A stretch of DNA of 64,000 nt from UBA1447 sp964627535 (GCA_964627535.1 CAZVJW010000008.1:40493-104492), one strand, 5' to 3'; shown: positions 29,785 through 38,721, counted from the stretch's first letter. The notes: generated by a model not told the origin, from the letters alone. A program made the numbers and translations.

Positions 29785-31065
29785 TCACGCCAAAGTAACT
29801 TCAATTTTTACATTGTCGTAGTAAATTTCATCTTGACCGGAATTACCTGCGGCCAAACTGAGTGAAGAAAACGGAACAGTAGGATGCATTTCTAATTTCG
29901 AGCCCTTCAGATCATTATCAATATAAACCTCGTAAGTCCTATCTTTCAAATCATGAACCATCTTAACATGATACCATTTTCCGTTTTCATAAGTTCCAAT
30001 CTCTAATCCATTTGCGCCATATTTCATAGTGCTAATTATACCTTTGCTAAAAGATACCGAAGAAATACAAGTTCCCCATGTATCAACTGACTCATTATAA
30101 AGGCAAATCGCTCCGGAAGTTGAACCGCTGATCGGTTTCACATCAGCTTCAACGATCAGTTTTGTGACTTTTTTTAAGTCACTTTGTAAACAACTTACCA
30201 ATTGATTGGATGCCCAGCCTGAGGCACCTTGCAGACGAAATACATTTCCTTCACCTTTCGAAGCTTGCTTTGTCATAATTACTTTTTGATTTGCGGTACC
30301 GGTCCCTTCATATTTTACTTTAAATTGAGTCGGATATGTGTTTACACTATAGCTGCTGAAATCATCAAAGAAGATTTTTGTAGCGTTGTTTCTATTTGTA
30401 TTCCAAGCCAAAACAACGATGAGGCATATGCATATCAATGTTAAAACAATATAAAGTTTTTTAATGTTTTTCTTAGGTTTTTTGGGTTTAGTTTTTTGAT
30501 TATTCGTTTGATAATCCGAAATGTAACCGCTTTTTAGTTCACCTGTTCCTTTTTCAATGTTAACCGGAGAGATTCCGCTATCTGTAGCCTTCAGTTCGGC
30601 ATTTTGTGATTGCTTCACTCTTTCGGCTTCATCTTTTCGTTTTCTTTGAATATAACCGGGTGAATTGCTTAAATAGTTTTTTAAAGTGTTTATTATTTCG
30701 CCAAAATAATATTCTGCGGGATTCGGAAATGCATCTATCCAATGTTTACCGCTTAAAAAGTACTCTAAAGATTTATTCATTTTAACATTGTTTATTTTAA
30801 ATGGTAAAATGGTCTTCTGAAAGTTAAATGCGAGAGTAAGTTCATTCATCACATGCGGTGATTCATTTGAATTTTTTGAGAAAACCAGAATAAAACAAGT
30901 ACAATTCTCAATCCCTTCTGTAAGGTCGCTTGCATAATTATGGCCAGCGATTACATCTCTCGGCGCTATCCAGCAGCGAATTCCTTCCTGCTCGATTGCA
31001 TGGCAAAGGGCATCGGCAATAACTTTGTCCTTGGATGAATAGCTGATAAATACATCATGTGCCAT
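29785..31065 (-). CDS. Membrane TIR protein with external LamG-like domain (paralogue 1)
   Basis: ATG 31065 (MAHDVFISYSSKDK) is chosen because GGAAGGGTG lies six bases upstream; 426 residues. Residues 1-135 are a TIR domain with Glu75 (HVMNE) at the NADase position. A basic, Lys-rich linker (KTKPKKPKKNIKK) precedes one hydrophobic span at ~205-226 (LYIVLTLICICLIVVLAW), and the C-terminal ~195 residues (FFDDFSSYSVNTYP…GQDEIYYDNVKIEV) look like a LamG/concanavalin-type beta sandwich. With the positive linker on the inner side, TIR would be cytosolic and the beta sandwich outside, a receptor-like arrangement. It is a paralogue of the protein at 34365-35828. Neighbours are the AAA+/RyR gene (52 bases upstream) and the TIR-DUF6273 gene. 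Confidence 0.85.
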   Translation of the reverse strand: MAHDVFISYSSKDKVIADALCHAIEQEGIRCWIAPRDVIAGHNYASDLTEGIENCTCFILVFSKNSNESPHVMNELTLAFNFQKTILPFKINNVKMNKSLEYFLSGKHWIDAFPNPAEYYFGEIINTLKNYLSNSPGYIQRKRKDEAERVKQSQNAELKATDSGISPVNIEKGTGELKSGYISDYQTNNQKTKPKKPKKNIKKLYIVLTLICICLIVVLAWNTNRNNATKIFFDDFSSYSVNTYPTQFKVKYEGTGTANQKVIMTKQASKGEGNVFRLQGASGWASNQLVSCLQSDLKKVTKLIVEADVKPISGSTSGAICLYNESVDTWGTCISSVSFSKGIISTMKYGANGLEIGTYENGKWYHVKMVHDLKDRTYEVYIDNDLKGSKLEMHPTVPFSSLSLAAGNSGQDEIYYDNVKIEVTLA

Positions 31066-31117
31066 ATAATACACCCTTCCTTTTACAAACCAAAATTAAA
31101 TGCAATTTGGTTTTAAA

Positions 31118-33874
31118 TCAGTCTAATCTTTCAACAATATATCCTTCTCTGTCTAACAATACCGGAATGTTTTCTACTATATCCCTATCCTTTACCTTTT
31201 CTAATTCAGGCAATACTTTCAATCCCATTGCTTTGGCAATATCCGGATACCGCTTTTCAAGTTCCTTTTTTGTCATCTTTTTCCATGGAAGAAGAGTTGG
31301 GTCGACCGGGAATACTTTCTTACCCTCTTCATAATGCCATCCGCTTTTAACTGCTTGCCTCATGAAGCGATCGTGTTCAGCTTCAGCCAAAGACTCAATA
31401 TCTTTACTGCTCAACTTATATGATGTCTTATTCTCTGATTTTAGGGTCATAGCGCATCCAATGCACGCTAATTTTGCCGGAATATCCCTCACAATGTCAC
31501 GGTTGCTTTCTTTATAATACTCTGACAGTTCCGAATACGGAACAAGCATGGGGCTTGTTAAGTTTGGCGGAATATTATTGCGTTCCGGCGCATATATATA
31601 TCCCTGTTTCTTCCTGCCTTCACAAAACATATCATGGGCAATTGCTGCCAAGTTTTCGAGTATCTCGCCTTCCAAAACAATCGAATTTGCTAAACATAAA
31701 AACTTTTTGCCATCCACATGTATGTTCAACTGTTCGGCCGACGGTAAAGATGACCGTTCAAATCTGTCTCTGCCGGTCAGCATACTCATGTTGATAATCG
31801 CTTCCATCGAACGGACACCGTGATAATACTCCTTAACAAGCAGGAACGCATGGAGAACCCCCCTGTCAATTTTCAGTGTCTTCATGCTGCCGGTTGTAAA
31901 AATACTGTCCGGAGCGGTATACTCCAATACAGAACGCAATAAGATAGCACGTTTGATGATGAAATAAGGGTCATAGATTTCTCCCTGTTTGGGCGGATTG
32001 ACTCCTGTTATATCAACATACCCTCGAAGTCTGCTGACAAAATCCGGACCTTTCGAATCTTTGAAATGTTTTACAATGTTTTCATCTTTATCATTGTCCT
32101 TGTTAAACTCTTTAATTGAAGTGCAGGTTCCGCCGGCAAACACAAATATTGCCTTGCCGATCGGATGGCTTAACTGCCCTTCCAAAAATTCCCCGTCCTG
32201 CATGGGGGAGAGGAAGAACCTGAGCCAGCCCAACTCGGCATTATCGAGCTTTGAGTCGAATTCATCCCAAAACACCAATGGAATAAGCCCTTTTAAAACC
32301 TTATCCCGTATTTGGTGGAAAGCTCCGATAAGCTCATCCGATGATTTCATCTGAGATAAATTAAAGGTTATCTCTTCAATATTATATGAAAGAGATTTTG
32401 CAATCTGCTTAACACCAAAAGATTTGCCTGAACCCGGAGGCCCGAATACGGCAATTGACAAGGGCTTTGCAGCATGCTTTTGTGCGCAGTATTCATTTAT
32501 CAGGGTACGGATACTTCGGAATCCTTCAATTTCCAGCCTGTCTACTGTCAGCATTTTACCAAACTTGCCGAGAGGCAAATCTTTTAATGTCTCTTCAGCT
32601 CCGTTCTTTACAATATTATATGCAGTCATATCAATCTGACTATGATATTGTTCCCTTAAAATAGTCCAGACTTCATCCTTTTTACAGCTGTCAAGCGCTG
32701 ACTTTTGGCAGATATTTGACGGTTTTGGATAGTAAACATTCGTTTTTGAAAAGCCTTTTTTATCTTTCTCAAACAAATCATCACAAATTAATACCGCGGG
32801 AAACGAGATTGATTTATGGCCTTTACAGGAATCCGTCTCCTGATATCCTTTTTTATGCAGTAACCGCATTGCGGAAAGTCCGTCCTTAATGCCCTTATCT
32901 AGCTCCGGAGCCTCAAGCAAAAACTGCCTTGCAACCGCCGCTGTCATGCAAGTATGGTAACCGAGCATCCCCCCCTCGTATTCCTGCTCCCACATACCCT
33001 CCACAACCTTTGGGTCAAAAAAAAGTTCGCATTTCGGCATTTCGGATATTCCATTTTTGTTTTTGCCTTTATTTTTGTTTGAAAACAAGATTGCGCCGGC
33101 ATTTTTGAAGGTTACCACTACATTTCTGCAATCCATCATCGAATTGATCGCGGGATTATATACCAATTCCTTCGCGGTATCCTGCGCGGTTCTTTCCCAC
33201 GATAATTCGCGGCTGATTTGAACCTCAGCCTTGCGCAAATTATCCACCGAAACGATTACAATCAAATTTTCGGCAAAATTGGCATGCAGGTGTTTCCATA
33301 ATTCACCCTGCGCAACAGGTTCCGATGTTTTCAGAATAACAATCGGCTTTTTTGCTTTATCCGGTTTGTTAATCGCTTGTGGCCAAAGAGCCGGATCATC
33401 TCTGAATCCCAGATTAGCGTCATCAAGCACAATAATATCTACCGAAAGATTATCTTTTAAAACCGGCAAGTCAGTGATTATGTCATTTGATGATGAAACA
33501 GCTTTTTCAACACCCAAAAACTCTTTGACTCTCCAAACAGTTTTGGCTTTTGTTTTTTTGTCCTCGGCATATTTCGCCCAGGATACAATTGAATGAGAAA
33601 GGTTCTCATCATCCGGGTGAAACTTACTCTCTTTTAACGCTCTTTGAATCAATTTCCAATTCAACGATTTCTTCGGTTGATCAACATTTATCCTTGCTAC
33701 AATTTTGTTTAAAAGATCCGCCAGCAATAACACGCCGCCTTCCTGACCGCAAATCCTGCTGAATCCGCTGTAGGCCATAACCAATGTATCCCCTGCCTTT
33801 AACACATCGGCCATCAAATTCCAGTCAATGGCTATATCCCCTGTCACAACTATGGTTTTTTCTTTATTTGCCAT
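31118..33874 (-). CDS. AAA+ ATPase with ribokinase-like N-terminus and two RyR-like domains
   Basis: This is a 918-residue protein behind a GGAGGGA site. Residues ~1-330 start VVTGDIAIDWNLM and contain a Rossmann-type region recalling PfkB/ribokinase folds or nucleotide-binding sensors. An AAA+ core spans ~455-680, with Walker A GPPGSGKS near 478 and Walker B LVFWDEFDS near 536. The C-terminal third carries two RyR-like segments, HDMFCEGRKKQGYIYAPERN near 750-800 and EAEHDRFMRQAVKSGWHYEE near 830-910; the second has the typical H/WxxxxxxxGWxY pattern and a DRDIVENIPVLL helix. RyR domains in prokaryotes occur in nucleotide-based conflict and signalling systems. The protein probably uses ATP to remodel or gate a partner in the TIR cluster. 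Its coding region follows the stand-alone RyR gene by 21 bases. Confidence 0.8.
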   Translation of the reverse strand: MANKEKTIVVTGDIAIDWNLMADVLKAGDTLVMAYSGFSRICGQEGGVLLLADLLNKIVARINVDQPKKSLNWKLIQRALKESKFHPDDENLSHSIVSWAKYAEDKKTKAKTVWRVKEFLGVEKAVSSSNDIITDLPVLKDNLSVDIIVLDDANLGFRDDPALWPQAINKPDKAKKPIVILKTSEPVAQGELWKHLHANFAENLIVIVSVDNLRKAEVQISRELSWERTAQDTAKELVYNPAINSMMDCRNVVVTFKNAGAILFSNKNKGKNKNGISEMPKCELFFDPKVVEGMWEQEYEGGMLGYHTCMTAAVARQFLLEAPELDKGIKDGLSAMRLLHKKGYQETDSCKGHKSISFPAVLICDDLFEKDKKGFSKTNVYYPKPSNICQKSALDSCKKDEVWTILREQYHSQIDMTAYNIVKNGAEETLKDLPLGKFGKMLTVDRLEIEGFRSIRTLINEYCAQKHAAKPLSIAVFGPPGSGKSFGVKQIAKSLSYNIEEITFNLSQMKSSDELIGAFHQIRDKVLKGLIPLVFWDEFDSKLDNAELGWLRFFLSPMQDGEFLEGQLSHPIGKAIFVFAGGTCTSIKEFNKDNDKDENIVKHFKDSKGPDFVSRLRGYVDITGVNPPKQGEIYDPYFIIKRAILLRSVLEYTAPDSIFTTGSMKTLKIDRGVLHAFLLVKEYYHGVRSMEAIINMSMLTGRDRFERSSLPSAEQLNIHVDGKKFLCLANSIVLEGEILENLAAIAHDMFCEGRKKQGYIYAPERNNIPPNLTSPMLVPYSELSEYYKESNRDIVRDIPAKLACIGCAMTLKSENKTSYKLSSKDIESLAEAEHDRFMRQAVKSGWHYEEGKKVFPVDPTLLPWKKMTKKELEKRYPDIAKAMGLKVLPELEKVKDRDIVENIPVLLDREGYIVERLD

Positions 33875-33895
33875 TACATTGTCCCTCCATTAAGA

Positions 33896-34180
33896 TTACT
33901 TTTTTGTTATCTTATACCCTAAAGCCATTATAAGTTTTAATGTCTCCAGCGCCGTGTTTCTGTCATATTCCTTGTCAGCCTCTGTCAGGTCTTCATATTC
34001 AACGATGCAGGGGTTTTGCTTAAGCGCATCGTCACGTTTGGGTCCGTATGACCAACCCTCTTTTATCCGTTGCTGCGCCCATACCTCGTGCGTGTTTTTC
34101 GCTAAATACTCTTTTAATTTTAAGATTTCCTCACTTAAAATTATTTTTGAGGTGTCAATTGGTTTGGGTGAATAAGGCAT
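33896..34180 (-). CDS. Stand-alone RyR-domain protein
   Basis: The 94 residues are almost entirely one RyR domain (the repeat found in ryanodine receptors): HEVWAQQRIKEGWSYGPKRD, then NPCIVEYEDLTEADKEYDRN and ETLKLIMALGYKI. All hallmark positions (W..QR..EGW.YG..RD, P.LV.Y..L...EK.YDR, ..ALGY.I) are there. It has its own ribosome binding site (GGAAG) and lies 21 bases before the AAA+ gene. The domain's ligand in bacteria is not established; it may recognise a nucleotide-like signal. This clear copy is the anchor for naming the degenerate RyR-like parts in the two larger proteins. Confidence 0.9.
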   Translation of the reverse strand: MPYSPKPIDTSKIILSEEILKLKEYLAKNTHEVWAQQRIKEGWSYGPKRDDALKQNPCIVEYEDLTEADKEYDRNTALETLKLIMALGYKITKK

Positions 34181-34364
34181 ATTTGCATGCTTCCTTTCGG
34201 TTAATTATTTGCGTTTTTTTAACTCGGGATTGCTTGTAAAATGCTCTCAAAGCATCGTTTCGGCTAATTTTTCAAATTCATCCAACCCGCAAATGTGGTG
34301 CTGATCTTTAGAAGGGTTGGGATTCCATTTGCATTAGGATCTGCAGATATTTTGTGCTATTACC

Positions 34365-35828
34365 CTATGAAGGTATAATTTTAACACTCAAATTATCAGC
34401 ATAGATTTCATTAACACCTGATATGCCTGCAGTCAAATCAAGTTTTGTCGGTGAAACAGATGGATGCATTCCTATTCCTGAAGACATCAAAATATTGTTT
34501 ATATATACATCATACATCTTTTTCACCAAATCACATACTATCTTTACACGATACCAGTTGTTATTAATATACTCTCCGATAATTAATGCGTCGCTTTCGC
34601 TGCCGTTCATCTGAGCGTAAATCTGACTATTATTGAAGGAGACGCAAACAATACGGGTGCCCCATGTGCCAACTAACGGATTATAAAGTCCAATCCCACC
34701 CGGTGTTGTACCGCTAACCGGCTTTACATCCGCTTTTATAATCAATATTGCCGCGTTGTCACTTGTTAAGTTTGCCATTTGAATTGACCCCCACGATTGG
34801 GCTCCTTGCAGACGAAACACCTTATTATATGCACCTGAAGCATCCATAGTTTCAATAACCTTTTGATTACCCATACCTGTGCCTTCATACTTTGAGGTGA
34901 ATGTCGCGGGATATGAGTCTACATTATAACTATCGAAGTCCTCTTTAAGGAACTCAACAGCATTTGCATCATCAAATTGAATTGGTTCTGTTGCACTTTT
35001 AGTTGCCTGCGTACCGGTTGTCGTTTTTTCGCCGATTGTTACAGTAATTGTTCCAGCCGTTTTATCATTCGAATCGTTTTTTTGATTAGCTATTTGCGAC
35101 AGCAGGCGGGATGTAAACGATAATGCCACTATTAAAACAATAGCCGCAAATAATCCTATTATCAAACGTCTGTTCCCTTTTTTACCCTCTAATTTTCGTG
35201 TTTGCTTTGGACTATGTTTGATTATACTTCCACTTTCTGTTTTTGGACTTGCCATATCAGTTTTAGAAGCATTTCTAACATCTTGATTTTCATTTGGCAT
35301 AGAAAATGTTCTTCCGCAATTGCTGCAAAATATGGAGTTTTTTGGCGTTGTTTCCCCGCACACACTGCAAATAACATTTTCAGTATCACTAATGGCATTG
35401 TCGAAATTTAATTTCTGCGCTTTTTCTAAACCCATGTATTTTTTCAGGCTGTCTATTATCATTTTGAAGTGCAAATTAGCCGGAGGTGGAAGTGCATCAA
35501 TCCAGTGTGTCCCTCCCAAATAATATTCTATTGACTCGTTCATCACTGCATTATCAATCTTAACGGACAAAATGGTTTTTTGTGAATTGAATGCAAGATT
35601 AATCTCGCTGTTTACATGTTGTGCCGCATTAGAATTTTCCGAAAAAACCAACACAAAATATTCGCAGCCTTTAATCGCTTTATTGATTTCTCTCGCAAAA
35701 TTCTGTCCCGGATTAACATCTCTCGGGGCGATCCAGCATCGAATACCTTCTTGCTCGATTGCATGGCAAAGGGCATCGGCAATTAATTTATCCTTTGATG
35801 AATAGCTTATAAAAACATCGTGAGCCAT
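34365..35828 (-). CDS. Membrane TIR protein with zinc ribbon and external LamG-like domain (paralogue 2)
   Basis: This 487-residue protein begins MAHDVFISYSSKDKLIADAL and is nearly identical to paralogue 1 over the first 38 residues. The TIR domain (1-135) keeps Glu75 (HVNSE). Unlike its paralogue it has a zinc ribbon at ~154-175 (CSVCG and CSNCG), then a disordered linker, one membrane span at ~218-240 (LIIGLFAAIVLIVALSF), a Thr/Ser-rich stalk, and a C-terminal LamG-like beta sandwich (DFDSYNVDSYPATFTSKYEG…). The expected topology is TIR and zinc ribbon inside, LamG outside. The recent duplication of the TIR part next to more diverged outer domains suggests the pair evolved different outside specificities. 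The ribosome binding site is GGGGGAC. Confidence 0.86.
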   Translation of the reverse strand: MAHDVFISYSSKDKLIADALCHAIEQEGIRCWIAPRDVNPGQNFAREINKAIKGCEYFVLVFSENSNAAQHVNSEINLAFNSQKTILSVKIDNAVMNESIEYYLGGTHWIDALPPPANLHFKMIIDSLKKYMGLEKAQKLNFDNAISDTENVICSVCGETTPKNSIFCSNCGRTFSMPNENQDVRNASKTDMASPKTESGSIIKHSPKQTRKLEGKKGNRRLIIGLFAAIVLIVALSFTSRLLSQIANQKNDSNDKTAGTITVTIGEKTTTGTQATKSATEPIQFDDANAVEFLKEDFDSYNVDSYPATFTSKYEGTGMGNQKVIETMDASGAYNKVFRLQGAQSWGSIQMANLTSDNAAILIIKADVKPVSGTTPGGIGLYNPLVGTWGTRIVCVSFNNSQIYAQMNGSESDALIIGEYINNNWYRVKIVCDLVKKMYDVYINNILMSSGIGMHPSVSPTKLDLTAGISGVNEIYADNLSVKIIPS

Positions 35829-35890
35829 ATGATGTCCCCCAAAAAGTTAGATATTTTATATAATTCAAAAATAATCTAATGCGTAAGAAT

Positions 35891-38113
35891 CTATATTTTC
35901 CCCAACCATTTTTCAAATATTATCGGAATCTTCTGTACAATTTCGAGGTCAAATGCTTTAAAATTATCATTCATCGTATCAAGCGCATATTTATTTCCGT
36001 CTTTGCGGGTTGCCAAATCCTTTTTAAATTTATATACGCTCAGGCTTACCCGGTCCAATTCATCGAATCTACTATCAGCCGTTTCCAATCCATCTTCAAT
36101 ATTTTCACACAAAATATCCCACGCCTCTTGAATCTCAGCAGGATCCGGATTTTCTTTCAATGCAATCTTGCCATTATCCACACCGGCTTTGCATAAATTA
36201 TTGGAAGCATCGCATGGCACAAGACATGGGTGCAGCCGTGCCAATAAGTTCTGCTGCTTTTCTATTGCGTTATAATATTCATCGAGCTCGTTTTTGCTTG
36301 GCGTCCTGAACCCCTCGCTGCGCATATACGCATTCCAGCGTGTGTGTTCCAGTTGCATCAGCCAAAGAGCATTCTTTTCATCTTTCAGTTTTTCCGCAAA
36401 TACTTTTATAATTTCCGGTGATATGCCATTTTCTAAAAGCCTGGCAACACCTAACGAAAACATTTTGTATTTGATATGGACCGCGGCTGCATACGATGAA
36501 CGCTGATTATACATGATTTGTTCAAATCGAGAGATTTCCTTGTCATATTCCTTTGAACCGCAGCTTATTTCCAGTTTGTCCCGGCAGGCTAAATGAACTT
36601 TTTTTGCCAAATCATCAAGTTTGGAGTTTATTGCGACATTAAAGCAGAACCTTTCCTGTATACTGCCAAAGGGTTTGATGTTATACGGGTTGCCTATGCT
36701 GTCTTTCATTGCGTAAATCTGTTTGCTCTTTGCCTGATTTTCAATCAGCACATGAATAACCGGGCTGGCATATTTTTTGTCCGATAAACGCAACCGTGCG
36801 AAAGCGGAACGGATGATTGCTGCCGTACTGATGTTAAGGTCATCACTGCCCAAGGCAACAATAACATGCGTTGTGTCATCAGCCTCATACCTCAAGAATG
36901 TTTCAAATTCCTTTGACTTTACATCAATACGTTTAGATGATATATTATACAATTCATTTAATGCGAATAACTCGGGGCATTCAAACTCTAATTCTTTGAT
37001 GTTTTGCCCGTTACTATCCACTGCATTTATTTTTAATGAAAAGCTATCACCAAGCTGGCCGCACCATGAAACGGCTTTAACAGCCTCTCTGCCCATCCAT
37101 CCGCAACCGACGACAAGCAGTGAAATACCCTTAAAATCCGCATCATAGCTGAACAGAGGTTTATTATTCAAAAGATGATAAATTGCGGAGCGCGCATCAT
37201 CTATCAATCTGATTTTAAATTTACTGGAGCTGCCTTCTTCCGCATTTTTTTTACCCAGCGAATCTAAAATGATTTCCGCTTCTTTTTGATGTGAAAAAAC
37301 ATAGATGCATCTGTTTTTATACTGATCTGATTTAATCTTTTCGACTATCTCAACCGCGCCGGAAACATTGTTTGTTTCATCTTCTTCTATTAAAAAATAG
37401 GTAACAGCCTTACAACGCCTGCTGAAAACCATTTTTGTGCTCGATATTTCATTTTCAATACATTTCGCTCCGATTTTCTTGGCTCTTTGGCTAAGCTCAG
37501 ATGTTGCTTTTTGATTGTCGTCAGATTCATTTGTAAAAATAATCATTGGTTTGTTTGTTTTGGAATTGCAATCCTGCATGCCATTGTTTGAAATATCTTC
37601 GGCCAAAGCAATTGACCTTAAGTTCAATTCTGAAAACAGGCATTTCTCTTTGAACGGATGCATTTTGATATGAAGACGCGGAAATATATTTTCCAAAACA
37701 GTCAGAATAAAAGCTCCACCTATCACCGGTGCCATAACATGCAAAATATTCATGTATAACATTAACAAAAAGTTCAGCATACTGTTTTGCGTTAAAGAAT
37801 CAAGTTCCGCTGCGCCTTTTACAAAAACAGGGAATGTTAAGAAGTCGGCATACATTTCATCAAGACTGATTGTTTGCATTGTGTGTGTAAAGCTGTAAAA
37901 AACAGGGTAAAGCAATCTCTTGATGAAATGCACATCCCCGACCGTATTGTAGAAATACGGATATCGTATAAAGAAAACCGCAAGCACAATAAAGCCGCCC
38001 AATAAAAGCAACGTTGTCTTTAATTCACTCTGTTTTCTTCCTCTCCAGCTGAGGATAGCCCCGCAAAAAGCAAGGATAACCGAAATTGTTCCGCAGATAA
38101 TCCAGCACAACAT
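35891..38113 (-). CDS. Membrane protein with Rossmann/RCK-like and RyR-like domains
   Basis: ATG 38113 is the start, with AGGAGGAG eight bases before it; the longer frame to 38140 runs through that ribosome binding site. The 740-residue protein has three or four membrane spans (residues ~1-22, ~33-58, ~110-135). One nucleotide-binding-like unit follows (KPMIIFTNES, YFLIEEDE, RCIYVFSHQ), then a clear Rossmann loop VVGCGWMGREAV near 334, as in TrkA/RCK-type domains. Near 590-660 there is an RyR-like segment (LEHTRWNAYMRSEGFRTP … PCLVP). The C-terminal helix KAFDLEIVQKIPIIFEKWL resembles the DRDIVENIPVLL helix of the AAA+ protein, so the two share this end module. It is first in the cluster, next to the promoter at 38338-38365. 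A role as a membrane sensor or channel regulator is inferred. Confidence 0.75.
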   Translation of the reverse strand: MLCWIICGTISVILAFCGAILSWRGRKQSELKTTLLLLGGFIVLAVFFIRYPYFYNTVGDVHFIKRLLYPVFYSFTHTMQTISLDEMYADFLTFPVFVKGAAELDSLTQNSMLNFLLMLYMNILHVMAPVIGGAFILTVLENIFPRLHIKMHPFKEKCLFSELNLRSIALAEDISNNGMQDCNSKTNKPMIIFTNESDDNQKATSELSQRAKKIGAKCIENEISSTKMVFSRRCKAVTYFLIEEDETNNVSGAVEIVEKIKSDQYKNRCIYVFSHQKEAEIILDSLGKKNAEEGSSSKFKIRLIDDARSAIYHLLNNKPLFSYDADFKGISLLVVGCGWMGREAVKAVSWCGQLGDSFSLKINAVDSNGQNIKELEFECPELFALNELYNISSKRIDVKSKEFETFLRYEADDTTHVIVALGSDDLNISTAAIIRSAFARLRLSDKKYASPVIHVLIENQAKSKQIYAMKDSIGNPYNIKPFGSIQERFCFNVAINSKLDDLAKKVHLACRDKLEISCGSKEYDKEISRFEQIMYNQRSSYAAAVHIKYKMFSLGVARLLENGISPEIIKVFAEKLKDEKNALWLMQLEHTRWNAYMRSEGFRTPSKNELDEYYNAIEKQQNLLARLHPCLVPCDASNNLCKAGVDNGKIALKENPDPAEIQEAWDILCENIEDGLETADSRFDELDRVSLSVYKFKKDLATRKDGNKYALDTMNDNFKAFDLEIVQKIPIIFEKWLGKI

Positions 38114-38337
38114 TGAAAAAAGCTCCTCCTTTTTTGACAAGGGTTAAGTATTAATTCAACCCGATTTATCAAATAAAGAATTCTGAAAAAAAGCACATCA
38201 AACACCGCTACCACAAAATAAGACGCAAATATTTATACTGCGCCAAAAATGATTGCAACCGGTCATGATGTGCCAATAAATAATCAGTTATTGAACTGTT
38301 AATCTTATTTAAAATAATAATATATATCTTTTGTATA

Positions 38338-38365
38338 AGTATACAACAAATTGATTAATTGTCAA
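38338..38365 (-). promoter_or_regulatory. Probable promoter of the TIR/RyR cluster
   Basis: On the minus strand TTGACA (38365-38360), a 16-base spacer, and TATACT (38343-38338). It would give a leader of about 215 bases before the ATG at 38113. The leader includes the short inverted repeat CAGTTATTGAACTG (38285-38298) but no ORF that I can support. Confidence 0.7.
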
Positions 38366-38445
38366 TATTATTTATATGTTTTTAATTCTAAACCGGGCAA
38401 TCTTTGCTGTCAGTCCGGTACCGTCGCCACTTGTTGCATTAGTGC

Positions 38446-38668
38446 CTAACAGAGTTCCTGATAATTTAAATCATACGCAACTACGTCATACTTTGCAGCC
38501 AATGCTGCCGCGGCACCCGCGACCTGACACACCTGTTGCCTTACAGGTTGCCTGCACTCTATAACTGCTGTTTGCATCAGCATCACCTGAAATACATCGG
38601 TCGGCTTCAAATAGATGCTTTTAGCTCTTAGGGATAAGCGCTCCGTAGAGAATGGTTGGAACCACGCC
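38446..38668 (-). pseudogene. Remnant of an FAD-dependent oxidoreductase (FAD_oxidored type), C-terminal end
   Basis: Reading the minus strand gives VPTILYGALIPKS, a stop, KHLFEADRCISGDADANSSY, RVQATCKATG and, after a frameshift, VAGAAAALAAKYDVVAYDLN, YQEL. This matches the conserved C-terminal FAD-binding region of the FAD_oxidored family (…LIPRNVDNLLVAGRCISGD…RVQATCMATGQAAG…). An in-frame TAA, a frameshift and the missing N-terminal part show that it is dead. It occupies the otherwise empty space between the TIR/RyR promoter and the TM2 gene. The plus-strand ORF over it is antisense noise. Confidence 0.75.
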
Positions 38669-38721
38669 CATATTTATACTCTTTATATAAATTTAATCAA
38701 GCCGTTGAAATCCTTATTGTC

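Noticed and set aside
27759..38113. Prophage or integrative element as carrier of the TIR/RyR cluster
   Set aside because: No integrase, phage structural gene, attachment-site repeat or transfer gene is visible; only a decayed gene at one flank hints at replacement.
38376..38564. Plus-strand 62-codon ORF
   Set aside because: It lies opposite the FAD_oxidored remnant and has no ribosome binding site or protein-like features.
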